In this document: one piece after another, positions 24,291 through 33,677 of the stretch | Numbering within the stretch: the first letter of the stretch is position 1 | Layout: each line of letters opens with the position of its first letter | Assembly: GCA_963693315.1 (NCBI GenBank) | Contig: OY856186.1 | Location: forward strand, 234,965,736-235,029,735 | Source of the DNA: Diogma glabrata | Lineage: Eukaryota > Arthropoda > Insecta > Diptera > Cylindrotomidae | Length of the DNA: 64,000 nt | Direction: 5' to 3' | The notes under the pieces: generated by a model | What the model was told of the DNA's origin: nothing | Databases searched by the model: none | Seen by the model: the letters and a program-made list of their open reading frames with translations, nothing else | Made by a program: the position numbers and the translations under genes

Positions 24291-25639
24291 TCGACCACAT
24301 CGTCCTTTCGGCTTTTACCATTGAGTATACCTATTTTTAGAATTCAAAATTTTTCAAATCCCTTCAGCAGATTTCGTCGGTTGTGACGGCCGGCCATGTT
24401 ATAAACAAAGAAAATGTTCAAATCGATCTGTAGTCATTGCCCGACCCTCGAAACGGGTTTTTAGTATGATCATCGTATTCTACGTTTCATTTTCTATCAA
24501 AAAAGTATTTTTAATTAATAGAGAAATGATTTTTACTGTTAGAAATAAATAAATTTATCAAGCGCGGAACGACAAAAAATTCCATTTATGGGTCATTCTT
24601 TTACATATCGAACAGATTAGGACAAAATGTGACTAAGACATTTTTGATTCAGCTGAAAATGTTTTTACGGGTTCTATATAAACATAACGATATACCTGTT
24701 TGAGGATTTTTTCTTTTTGTTTTTATTAGGGGAAATAGAGCGGTCTAAATTTCGATAATTTTGTGATTTTTGGCTTGAAGACTTATTTTCAAAAATTCAT
24801 AACTTCGGTTCTGGTAAAGATAGACACTTTTTGTCTGTTTTATTTTAAAGTATAAAAATGGAATTTTAAAAAAAACTGTTATTTATAAAAATTATTAACA
24901 AATTCCTATTGTTATAAACAAATAAAATATTAAAATTAATTTTTAGTTATTATTTAACAAAAATAAAGAGTGTTTAGTGTGACCATCGTATTCTACGTTC
25001 AATTTTCAATAAGAAACGTGTATTTAATTAATGGAGAAATGAGTTTTACTGTTACAATACAAATAAGTTAATTTTTCTAGCACCGGACGACAAAAATTTC
25101 AAAAATTTTTGTCGTCTCGCGCTCGATAAATTAGTTTATTTCTAACAGTAAAACTCATTTCTCCATTAATTAAAAATACTTTTTTAATAGGAAATGAAAC
25201 GTAGAATACGATGATCATACTAAAAACTCATTTCGTTTGACAAACTCATTTCAATGACTACAGATCGATTTGAACATTTTATTTGTTTATAACAATAGCA
25301 AATTGTTAATAACTTTTATTAATTTTAATTTTTTTTGTAGACTACCATCTTTTATCTTTAAAATAAAACAAACTATAGGTTTCTATCTTTAATAAAACCG
25401 AAGTTATGAGTATTTGAAAATAACTCGTCAAGCCAAAAATCACGAAATTCTCGAAATGTAGAAGCCCGATAATTTCCAATAAAAAAACCTCGAAGACGTA
25501 CATATATCTTTTTTTTCGATATAAAACCTGTAAAAAAAATTTTCAGCCAAATCAAAAATGTGTCGGTCAGATTTTGTACAAATTTATTCGGATTATAAAA
25601 GAATTACCCATTAATACTATTTATTCAAAAACTGCATTT

Positions 25640-26557
25640 TTGATATGTGATATGTGATAAGTCATATGTCATATGCGATATGAGACATGTGATATATGAT
25701 ATGTGATATGTGATATGTGATATGTGATATGTGATATGTGATATGTGATATGTGATATGTGATATGTGATATGGGATATGTGATATGTGATATGTGATAT
25801 GTGATATGTGATATGTGATATGTGATATGTGATATGTGATATGTGATATGTGATATGTGATATGTGATATGTGATATGTGATATGTGATATGTGATATGT
25901 GATATGTGATATGTGATATGTGATATGTGATATGTGATATGTGATATGTGATATGTGATATGTGATATGTGATATGTGATATGTGATATGTGATATGTGA
26001 TATGTGATATGTGATATGTGATATGTGATATGTGATATGTGATATGTGATATGTGATATGTGATATGTGATATGTGATATGTGATATGTGATATGTGATA
26101 TGTGATATGTGATATGTGATATGTGATATGTGATATGTGATATGTGATATGTGATATGTGATATGTGATATGTGATATGTGATATGTGATATGTGATATG
26201 TGATATGTGATATGTGATATGTGATATGTGATATGTGATATGTGATATGTGATATGTGATATGTGATATGTGATATGTGATATGTGATATGTGATATGTG
26301 ATATGTGATATGTGATATGTGATATGTGATATGTGATATGTGATATGTGATATGTGATATGTGATATGTGATATGTGATATGTGATATGTGATATGTGAT
26401 ATGTGATATGTGATATGTGATATGTGATATGTGATATGTGATATGTGATATGTGATATGTGATATGTGATATGTGATATGTGATATGTGATATGTGATAT
26501 GTGATATGTGATATGTGATATGTGATATGTGATATGTGATATGTGATATGTGATATG
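25640..26557. repeat. (GATATGT)n heptanucleotide satellite, array 1
   Basis: After a degenerate start (25640-25690) the heptamer GATATGT is repeated about 120 times almost without error (one GATATGGG variant near 25768). Period 7 makes every frame open: the apparent 320-codon minus-strand frame is just a three-heptamer, seven-residue repeat. The array stops abruptly at the left LTR (26558). With array 2 it forms the target into which the LTR element inserted: TATG is at both edges. Confidence 0.97.
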
Positions 26558-27571
26558 TGTAGTAAAACAAATTACGTAGTTTTCCTACAACAACTTCCCA
26601 AACTAAATTCGCAATATCTTCCAAATTCCTACCAACGACTATAAAAACAATTGACCTAAAACCTTATTAAAATTAAAAACAAATATTTCATAAATTACCT
26701 TTATCTGGGTTATTTACAAAATATTTTGTTAATATCGTTCAATTCAAATAAAATCAATTCGCGACATTGGCATTAAATAAAATTCAATTAAAAACAAAGT
26801 CAGTGTGTCAATTGTTTTAATATCAATTAACCAACAATAATAAATTCCCAGCGCGTAATCATTTTTTAATTATAAAAATAATATTTTAATCAATAATCAA
26901 GGCAGTTAGTATTCAGACAATTAACGGAGTCAAATTTTAAATCAATACAGTCGTTTTTGCAATAAAATATTAAAATCAATAAAGTGAATCGTTTTGAAGG
27001 AAAAACTAACAAGCAGTCAGTAACCAATAAGTTCAGTTCAAAAATTATTAAAATAAGTTTAATTCAGAACAGTAAGTTCAGTGCAAAAATTATTAAACTA
27101 AGTTTAATTCAGAACAGTAAGTTCAGTTCAAAAGTTATTAAAATAAGTTTAATTCATAGTAGTAAGTTCAGTTCAAAAATTATTAAAATAAGTTTAATTC
27201 AGAACAGTAAGTTCAGTGCAAAAATTATTAAACTAAGTTTAATTCAGAACAGTAAGTTCAGTTCAAAAGTTATTAAAATAAGTTTAATCCAGAACAGTAA
27301 GTTCAGTTCAAAAGTTATTCAAATAAGTTTAATTCAGAACAGTGAGTTCCGATCACTAGCTATTAAAATATACATAAGCTCAATTCAGAACATTATAAAT
27401 AGAAATACAAATTAAAACTGCAAAATAGAGACTTTTTCTTGATATAACATCTGCAAAGTACCGAAGTATCACACACATATAAGAACTACATTTTATCACA
27501 TAGTAGTATACGTAAAACATTTGCACTACATCTTTATCATATAGTAGTGTCCTAAACAATTTGGCACTACA
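26558..27571 (+). repeat. LTR 1 (left)
   Basis: 1014 bp, TGTAGT...ACTACA. It contains seven ~45-bp tandem repeats (about 27029-27350) and, at 27394, TATAAATAG, a plausible TATA box placing transcription start near 27425. The 143-codon frame inside (26984-27415) starts with GTG and only translates the 45-bp repeats (KFSSKVIKISLIQNS units), so it is not annotated as a gene. It differs from the other LTRs at two positions seen by eye: a missing A in TTTTTGCAATAAAA and T in CATAGTAG. Confidence 0.92.
27029..27350 (+). repeat. 45-bp tandem repeats inside the LTR
   Basis: Unit resembling AAGTTCAGTTCAAAAATTAT, TAAAATAAGTTTAATTCAGA, ACAGT. Seven units with alternating variants (GTGCAAAAA with ACTAAG, TTCAAAAGT with AATAAG), suggesting a higher-order pair. 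The same set is in all four LTR copies (again near 32669, 38307 and 43165). Confidence 0.9.
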
Positions 27572-27573
27572 TT

Positions 27574-27591
27574 TGGCGCAGCCGGTTATCC
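27574..27591 (+). other. Primer binding site, unit 1 (tRNA-Ser-like)
   Basis: TGGCGCAGCCGGTTATCC starts two bases after the LTR end. TGGCGCAG.CGG is what is expected from the 3' end of insect tRNA-Ser (acceptor ...CTGCG plus CCA), the primer of several insect Gypsy elements. The last bases match less well. Confidence 0.75.
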
Positions 27592-27635
27592 TTACCGACA
27601 AAAGGAAGTAAGGAATTTTAAGGAGTAAAGAACAA

Positions 27636-27782
27636 ATGAGCCAGCCCCGTGCAGCTGAAAGGTATAAAGGCTCAAGAACAATCATTTGGACACCAACATC
27701 AACATCCACAACATCAATTACCAGATCATCAGGACCAACGTTCACCACACCATATAAGAGTAAGCTTAAGTTTTTACAATAG
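27636..27782 (+). CDS. Leader mini-ORF, unit 1
   Basis: A 48-codon ATG frame beginning MSQPRAAERYKGSRTIIWTP, the first ATG after the PBS. It ends a few codons after a splice-donor-like AGAGTAAGC (about 27756). A pyrimidine-rich 'tatttccctgtag' at about 27958 could be an acceptor. If spliced, this frame might feed into the Gag-like gene, as spliced leaders do in some retroelements. The copy at 33276-33422 is the same. Function unknown, could be chance. Confidence 0.3.
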   Translation: MSQPRAAERYKGSRTIIWTPTSTSTTSITRSSGPTFTTPYKSKLKFLQ

Positions 27783-28037
27783 ATTTAGATTAAAACAAAA
27801 CCTTAGTAGTAAGTTAGTTCAGACATTATACGTTGTATCAAGTTGTATCAAGTTGTATCAAGATAAAATAGAACAGTAATTTTTTTTTTAAATTCGATTT
27901 AATTCTTAATTTTCACCAAAACTCGAAATTTGGTCATCATCTTTTTGTATTCAATCCGTATTTCCCTGTAGTCAACCCGATAATTATTTTTCCTGTATTC
28001 AATCCCATAATTCGTTTTCCTGTAATTTTCATTCAAT

Positions 28038-30821
28038 ATGCTATTTGATATGGTTAACCTATACGAAGTAGTAAAACTAGTCGAAAAACTAGACGGTGAT
28101 GCCGACGACATTGACGAGGAAATAGAACGCTTTATATTTCGTGCTACAACAATCACATTAAAATTGAACGTCCTAGATCAGATAGTTTTTGCACAATTAC
28201 TGGTTAGACGTATCACAGGTAAAGCCCTCCTAGCCGTTGAAGACAAGTCATTCAAATCAGTCGAAGACCTAGGATTCATATTACGGAATTACTTCCCACC
28301 TTCCACCAGGCAATTAGAGGGAACAACAGCCCATACGTTTGCCCAACTCACACAAAGTTTAAGCTCTACAACGTCAAACTTTGCATTAAAGATGGCTAAT
28401 AATCTTCCTAGATTCCCTTTATTTAACCACCCACCTTCAAATACAACATACACCCTTTCGCAAAGTATAACTAAAACTGATAAGCCCTCTCAACTGACAT
28501 TACTGAATAACAATATAATTCCACAAAACCAAAACGTAGACCACATTACTCCACTGCCTTTATCATCTGATAAACCATTTTTCCCATCGTTTTCCGCTGC
28601 TCATGCAATTTCAAATGTTCCTAAAACAAACCTTTCGAATTCTACGCAACACCCAACATTTCCTTCAGTATCAAACTACCATGAGAAACTGCAATCCCAT
28701 TTACCCTCATATTCATATTTACAGCCACAAGTAGAAAATATGCCTAATCCTTATAGTACAACTGACAGTATATATTTTGTATTATCCTTCAGAGAAGCTA
28801 GTTCTCCTCAACTCGACACAACTCAACATAACACAAACTCTCCTCAATTTCACTACACATCTTCAGATACAACATACATTCCTTCACAAAATATAACAAA
28901 CACACAAACAACATTTAGAAAATCTCCTCCACTGACATTACCAAACAGTATGATCCCACAACACCAAAACGAAAATCGAATTACTCCACGGCCCCCATCA
29001 TCCGATATATCATCTCTTCCATCGTTTTCTGCTGTTCAGACTACATCAAATATTCTTAAACCAAACCTATCTAATCCTACGCAACATCTAACATTTCCTT
29101 CAGTATCAGACTACCATGAAAAACTACAATCCCATTTACCCTCTTATTCATATTTACAGCCACAAGTAGAAAATATGCCTAATCCTTATAGTACAACTGA
29201 CAGTAACTCCAGTAGTTCACCACACATTCCACCTTATATGATGGATCAACATTTCTCATATCCCTCACAGCCACATTCCAAAAAACCTTGTAACCAATCA
29301 GAAAACAATACAAACAATACAAATTTTCAAACAGAACGACCTAATTTAAATACAAATATTATATCAAAATCAGACTTCAATATAAACTCTGAAGCCCCGA
29401 CACAACTTTCAAACTGTTTACAAAACACAAAACTAAATTTATCGGACAATTCTGACATAGAGCCTACATCAGTAGCCGCACAAAAAAGGGCGGCATCTAC
29501 ATTACATTTTAATCCGTCTAGTGTGTCCTTGCCAAATAATTTCCCTGTTACCGATACGTATGCAGATATTCCGTCTTTGAACATTAACACTGACGACCTA
29601 AATTATTTAAATCCCGAAAATATTGCATCAAGTCTACCGCCAACTTTTCCACATGGTTCTGCTGATAATACTTCACGTTCACAGAATTCTGAATCAAATG
29701 TTTCTGCAAGATCACATCAGTCTGAAGTGAGATTGGATGTGATGTCACAAAAACTAAATTCAAGTCCGTTTTTAATGGCATCACCATTTACCATACAATC
29801 TAATGACATTAGTCATGCAATGGCACATCAACCCATATTACCGAAGACAACCAGAGACACTCCACTTGAGCACTCGGAAGCGGAAAACACGACAATTTCA
29901 CCCACTAAAGAAATCAAGACAAACGGAAATATACTTAGTTATGCTTCTAAAGGCAATATCATACCGGCCGGACCAAAGAAAATAATACAGATAGACGACT
30001 CGAACGTCCCGAATGAAGCGACAATTACCATGGCTAAAGAAGTAAGTCCTGGCGTGTTGATAGCAAATACACTATCCATATCAGTCAACCAAAGTATCCA
30101 GAAAACTCCAACTGACCCAATTCAAATTCCAAACCCCAATTCAACCTCCCTTGTAAACAATCTTACAGAAATTGTTCTACTATCCGAATCAGCTTCTCAT
30201 GATACCGAAAAATCTCCGACTGACAAAACTAGGTCAAAGACGCGCGACAGTAACCCAGACAAATCACAATGTATATCAGAAATTATTTCAACACCAATTC
30301 TGTATTCCGAAGTTCTAAAACAAAACATTTCTCGAAACTTGTGCATTCCTATAAATATTTCAAACACAACACAAATTTCATCAATACCAACAAAATTAAA
30401 ATACACTAAAAATTATACGTATCATAATCTACAAACTACCACTTTGAAATGCCAAACTAATTCTAATCGTAACGAAAGTAGATTCCAGAAACAGAAACCA
30501 ACAATCAGCTCTAACAAAAATCAATATTTGCCTTCAACGACCACATTAAAATGCCATAGTAATTTTATTTGTCACAAAAACAAAATCTTGAAATCAGAAA
30601 ACCCAACCAGTTCTAAGAAAAATCAATATTTGCCCTCAACTATGGTAGTGGAAAAGAAATCGTCAAACAAAAAACCAAATATCAAATTACACAGCCGCCG
30701 AAGTATATCTAAAACGATTAACACAAATATGAAAGTTCGAAAAACAAAACTGACCAACATTCGGTTAAGCTTCAACCAAGCAGTTCATACCACTCCGACA
30801 CCGAAAATATTAAAACGTTGA
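28038..30821 (+). CDS. Gag-like 927-residue protein, unit 1
   Basis: Residues about 20-110 (DDIDEEIERFIFRATT..., then FAQLLVRRITGKALLAVEDK, SFKSVEDLGFILRNYF) have the look of the capsid N-terminal region of Gypsy-type Gag: helices followed by 'ITGKAL..' and 'W/DL...L...F'. The rest is low-complexity, rich in Asn, Ser, Thr, Pro and Gln and probably disordered. It includes a ~115-residue duplication (about 130-244 and 271-389, both ending with QVENMPNPYSTTDS) and a second short repeat near the C-terminus (NQYLPST). There is no CCHC zinc knuckle, protease DTG/DSG or RT motif. A proper ATG opens the frame. Role by inference: structural protein of virus-like particles for a non-autonomous element. 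The C-terminus depends on a 6-A run near 30669; unit 2 has five A and stops earlier. Confidence 0.75.
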   Translation: MLFDMVNLYEVVKLVEKLDGDADDIDEEIERFIFRATTITLKLNVLDQIVFAQLLVRRITGKALLAVEDKSFKSVEDLGFILRNYFPPSTRQLEGTTAHTFAQLTQSLSSTTSNFALKMANNLPRFPLFNHPPSNTTYTLSQSITKTDKPSQLTLLNNNIIPQNQNVDHITPLPLSSDKPFFPSFSAAHAISNVPKTNLSNSTQHPTFPSVSNYHEKLQSHLPSYSYLQPQVENMPNPYSTTDSIYFVLSFREASSPQLDTTQHNTNSPQFHYTSSDTTYIPSQNITNTQTTFRKSPPLTLPNSMIPQHQNENRITPRPPSSDISSLPSFSAVQTTSNILKPNLSNPTQHLTFPSVSDYHEKLQSHLPSYSYLQPQVENMPNPYSTTDSNSSSSPHIPPYMMDQHFSYPSQPHSKKPCNQSENNTNNTNFQTERPNLNTNIISKSDFNINSEAPTQLSNCLQNTKLNLSDNSDIEPTSVAAQKRAASTLHFNPSSVSLPNNFPVTDTYADIPSLNINTDDLNYLNPENIASSLPPTFPHGSADNTSRSQNSESNVSARSHQSEVRLDVMSQKLNSSPFLMASPFTIQSNDISHAMAHQPILPKTTRDTPLEHSEAENTTISPTKEIKTNGNILSYASKGNIIPAGPKKIIQIDDSNVPNEATITMAKEVSPGVLIANTLSISVNQSIQKTPTDPIQIPNPNSTSLVNNLTEIVLLSESASHDTEKSPTDKTRSKTRDSNPDKSQCISEIISTPILYSEVLKQNISRNLCIPINISNTTQISSIPTKLKYTKNYTYHNLQTTTLKCQTNSNRNESRFQKQKPTISSNKNQYLPSTTTLKCHSNFICHKNKILKSENPTSSKKNQYLPSTMVVEKKSSNKKPNIKLHSRRSISKTINTNMKVRKTKLTNIRLSFNQAVHTTPTPKILKR

Positions 30822-31327
30822 ACCAGTCTGCTACGATAAATTACCATGACTCTAATAACAAGCTAACTGTAAACAACCGCGACCAAAAAAGACCCAGACG
30901 TATTGAAAATTGGAAACACTGTCCATTACAACTTTCCAAACTGTGGAAATCAATTTTACTATATCTTAGCCTTTCGTGGACTCATGTAAAGAAAACTACT
31001 ACCTTACAACTTACACTGCCGATAATAACCAATAAAATTCAATCACATTCTTATTTATCTAATTCAGTTTACTGGCTTGACAATCTGTTCCAAAAATTTC
31101 CTGTCTGTTTTTCAAATATTTTAGTACTAGCATCTCGTAAAAACATATACGACAAAGAAGTTTTCAGCTTAATTGTAAAGTTTTACACAGCCGATCAACT
31201 GTTACATGTTGCTAAGGACAATACTTATTTATTAGTCAAACACGTAAATCAAATTGGAAATAACTTTCCTTCAAAATTACTTTCTAACGATAAAATTTCC
31301 ACATTTTTAAAAACAACAGCTTTCTAA
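30722..31327 (+). CDS. Second frame (ORF2), unit 1, unknown
   Basis: Open from just after a TAA at 30719-30721 to TAA at 31325-31327 with no ATG in it, overlapping the 3' end of the Gag-like gene by 100 nt in the -1 frame. A leader part (HSVKLQPSSSYHSDTENIKT) leads into RRIENWKHCPLQLSKLWKSI and a C-terminal part, LVKHVNQIGNNFPSKLLSND. Composition is protein-like, richer in hydrophobic residues than the preceding gene. I do not recognise it; it is not RT, integrase, protease or a typical Env. Lack of an ATG suggests expression by frameshift from the Gag-like gene, or decay. No canonical slippery heptamer is visible in the overlap. Confidence 0.5.
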   Translation, partial: HKYESSKNKTDQHSVKLQPSSSYHSDTENIKTLNQSATINYHDSNNKLTVNNRDQKRPRRIENWKHCPLQLSKLWKSILLYLSLSWTHVKKTTTLQLTLPIITNKIQSHSYLSNSVYWLDNLFQKFPVCFSNILVLASRKNIYDKEVFSLIVKFYTADQLLHVAKDNTYLLVKHVNQIGNNFPSKLLSNDKISTFLKTTAF

Positions 31328-32129
31328 AACATATCAAATTCCGCTTAAACCAACCTAAAGCATAGGTAAACCAAATCATCTTATCCTAAACATAATACTA
31401 ATCTAAACCACAAGTTAATCAAACAAACCTAATACTAACTTAAACCATAACCCAATGAATAAACCTATCCTAAACCCAATATTAACTTAAACCATAAGCC
31501 AATCGTACCAACTTATCCTAAACCTAATACTAGCCTTAAGCATAAGTCAAATCTAAACAATTTATACTTACAATTTATACAATATACAAGAAACATAGTA
31601 ATCGAAAAACAATAATCTTATTACCAATACTGATTCCGATCAATAATCAATACAATCAATCAACTACCAATACGATTCAACTATCGATACAATCAATAAA
31701 AATAATAAGTTTACTAAAATTAGTCATAAGCAATAATAATATAAGCAATCACTAGCATAAGTGTATACATATTAAATTAAAACAATTATTTTAAGCAATC
31801 AAAACGTAACGAAAATTTTAATGGAAACAAATAATTTACCATATATCGTTCATTCTTAACATAATTATACAGAAACAAGTAATTTAACTTGACGGCCCAA
31901 AACAATTGTAAAACATTTAAATTTATTAAATAGTTATAGTACATTAGCATGGATTAAACAAAATTAAATTAATATAAATACAAATTATTCTAATACAAAT
32001 TATAATTATAAGGACCCCTTTAATTTTATTACGACGATAAACACATAATTTATTAAATATTTATAAGATAAGACTAAGATAACGTTACTCACAAAAATTT
32101 TTTTTTTTTCAAAACAAACATAATTTGGT
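31328..32129 (+). other. 3' non-coding part of internal region, unit 1
   Basis: AT-rich. 31340-31560 has diverged ~65-bp repeats of the type 'ttatcctaaac...aatactaa..taaaccataa'. No gene. Confidence 0.7.
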
Positions 32130-32177
32130 AAAATTTTGTGTTCATCGTTAACTAACTAACGATGAAAACAAAATTTT
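32130..32177 (+). promoter_or_regulatory. 21-bp stem-loop upstream of PPT, unit 1
   Basis: AAAATTTTGTGTTCATCGTT (plus A) faces TAACGATGAAAACAAAATTT (plus T), 20 of 21 positions pairing, loop ACTAAC. It ends nine bases before the polypurine tract and is identical in all three copies, though these are all young. A cis-acting role in reverse transcription or packaging is speculation. Confidence 0.6.
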
Positions 32178-32185
32178 TTTTCCGT

Positions 32186-32196
32186 GGGGGGAGGAA
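32186..32196 (+). other. Polypurine tract, unit 1
   Basis: GGGGGGAGGAA directly before the second LTR (TGTAGT at 32197), as expected for plus-strand priming. Confidence 0.85.
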
Positions 32197-33211
32197 TGTA
32201 GTAAAACAAATTACGTAGTTTTCCTACAACAACTTCCCAAACTAAATTCGCAATATCTTCCAAATTCCTACCAACGACTATAAAAACAATTGACCTAAAA
32301 CCTTATTAAAATTAAAAACAAATATTTCATAAATTACCTTTATCTGGGTTATTTACAAAATATTTTGTTAATATCGTTCAATTCAAATAAAATCAATTCG
32401 CGACATTGGCATTAAATAAAATTCAATTAAAAACAAAGTCAGTGTGTCAATTGTTTTAATATCAATTAACCAACAATAATAAATTCCCAGCGCGTAATCA
32501 TTTTTTAATTATAAAAATAATATTTTAATCAATAATCAAGGCAGTTAGTATTCAGACAATTAACGGAGTCAAATTTTAAATCAATACAGTCGTTTTTGCA
32601 AATAAAATATTAAAATCAATAAAGTGAATCGTTTTGAAGGAAAAACTAACAAGCAGTCAGTAACCAATAAGTTCAGTTCAAAAATTATTAAAATAAGTTT
32701 AATTCAGAACAGTAAGTTCAGTGCAAAAATTATTAAACTAAGTTTAATTCAGAACAGTAAGTTCAGTTCAAAAGTTATTAAAATAAGTTTAATTCATAGC
32801 AGTAAGTTCAGTTCAAAAATTATTAAAATAAGTTTAATTCAGAACAGTAAGTTCAGTGCAAAAATTATTAAACTAAGTTTAATTCAGAACAGTAAGTTCA
32901 GTTCAAAAGTTATTAAAATAAGTTTAATCCAGAACAGTAAGTTCAGTTCAAAAGTTATTCAAATAAGTTTAATTCAGAACAGTGAGTTCCGATCACTAGC
33001 TATTAAAATATACATAAGCTCAATTCAGAACATTATAAATAGAAATACAAATTAAAACTGCAAAATAGAGACTTTTTCTTGATATAACATCTGCAAAGTA
33101 CCGAAGTATCACACACATATAAGAACTACATTTTATCACATAGTAGTATACGTAAAACATTTGCACTACATCTTTATCATATAGTAGTGTCCTAAACAAT
33201 TTGGCACTACA
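32197..33211 (+). repeat. LTR 2 (middle)
   Basis: 1015 bp, TGTAGT...ACTACA, followed by TT and a second PBS. It serves as the 3' LTR of unit 1 and the 5' LTR of unit 2. Same 45-bp repeats and TATA-like motif as LTR 1. Confidence 0.92.
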
Positions 33212-33213
33212 TT

Positions 33214-33231
33214 TGGCGCAGCCGGTTATCC
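33214..33231 (+). other. Primer binding site, unit 2
   Basis: TGGCGCAGCCGGTTATCC, identical to that of unit 1, two bases after LTR 2. Confidence 0.75.
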
Positions 33232-33275
33232 TTACCGACAAAAGGAAGTAAGGAATTTTAAGGAGTTAAGAACAA

Positions 33276-33422
33276 ATGAGCCAGCCCCGTGCAGCTGAAA
33301 GGTATAAAGGCTCAAGAACAATCATTTGGACACCAACATCAACATCCACAACATCAATTACCAGATCATCAGGACCAACGTTCACCACACCATATAAGAG
33401 TAAGCTTAAGTTTTTACAATAG
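33276..33422 (+). CDS. Leader mini-ORF, unit 2
   Basis: Same 48-codon frame (MSQPRAAERYKG...) as in unit 1, with one upstream substitution (GAGTTAAG for GAGTAAAG) outside the frame. Evidence for use is equally thin. Confidence 0.3.
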   Translation: MSQPRAAERYKGSRTIIWTPTSTSTTSITRSSGPTFTTPYKSKLKFLQ

Positions 33423-33677
33423 ATTTAGATTAAAACAAAACCTTAGTAGTAAGTTAGTTCAGACATTATACGTTGTATCAAGTTGTATCAAGTTGTATCA
33501 AGATAAAATAGAACAGTAATTTTTTTTTTAAATTCGATTTAATTCTTAATTTTCACCAAAACTCGAAATTTGGTCATCATCTTTTTGTATTCAATCCGTA
33601 TTTCCCTGTAGTCAACCCGATAATTATTTTTCCTGTATTCAATCCCATAATTCGTTTTCCTGTAATTTTCATTCAAT

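Larger units (their letters stand above)
22570..25615. mobile_element. Nested fold-back element next to the satellite
   Basis: GGGTAATTCTTTTACAAACC at 22572 and a similar start at 24595 are both matched inversely at 25590-25612 (AAAAGAATTACCCAT). The left arm continues through 'accgacacaattttgatttgg' and TATATCGAAAAAAAAGATAT, matched at 25500-25560. A second pair lies inside: 24400-24595 is the inverse of about 25110-25310, with TACTGTTAGAAATAAATAAA and GATCATCGTATTCTACGTTT. The CG-rich ends GGACGACAAAAATTTC at 25086 form a further mini-palindrome. Terminal-repeat transposons that have inserted into each other fit best. Confidence 0.65.

Noticed and set aside
25662..26624. 320-codon minus-strand open frame with a seven-residue repeat
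   Set aside because: It is the period-7 satellite read in one frame; three heptamers make 21 nt, so every frame is open. Not a gene.
27029..27350. CRISPR-like spacing of the 45-bp repeats
   Set aside because: The repeats are contiguous, with no unique spacers and no cas genes, in a eukaryotic LTR.
26984..27415. 143-codon frame in each LTR (also at 32624, 38262 and 43120)
   Set aside because: It starts at GTG and only translates the 45-bp tandem repeats; the position in U3 makes coding unlikely. Annotated as repeat instead.
29327..29590. Minus-strand frames inside the Gag-like gene (also 29584-29787, 30197-30406 and their copies in unit 2)
   Set aside because: Shadows of the long plus-strand frame, with no recognisable domain.
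30721..30821. Programmed -1 frameshift site between the Gag-like gene and the second frame
   Set aside because: No X-XXY-YYZ heptamer in the correct frame is visible in the overlap, and the overlap differs between units; kept only as an open question.
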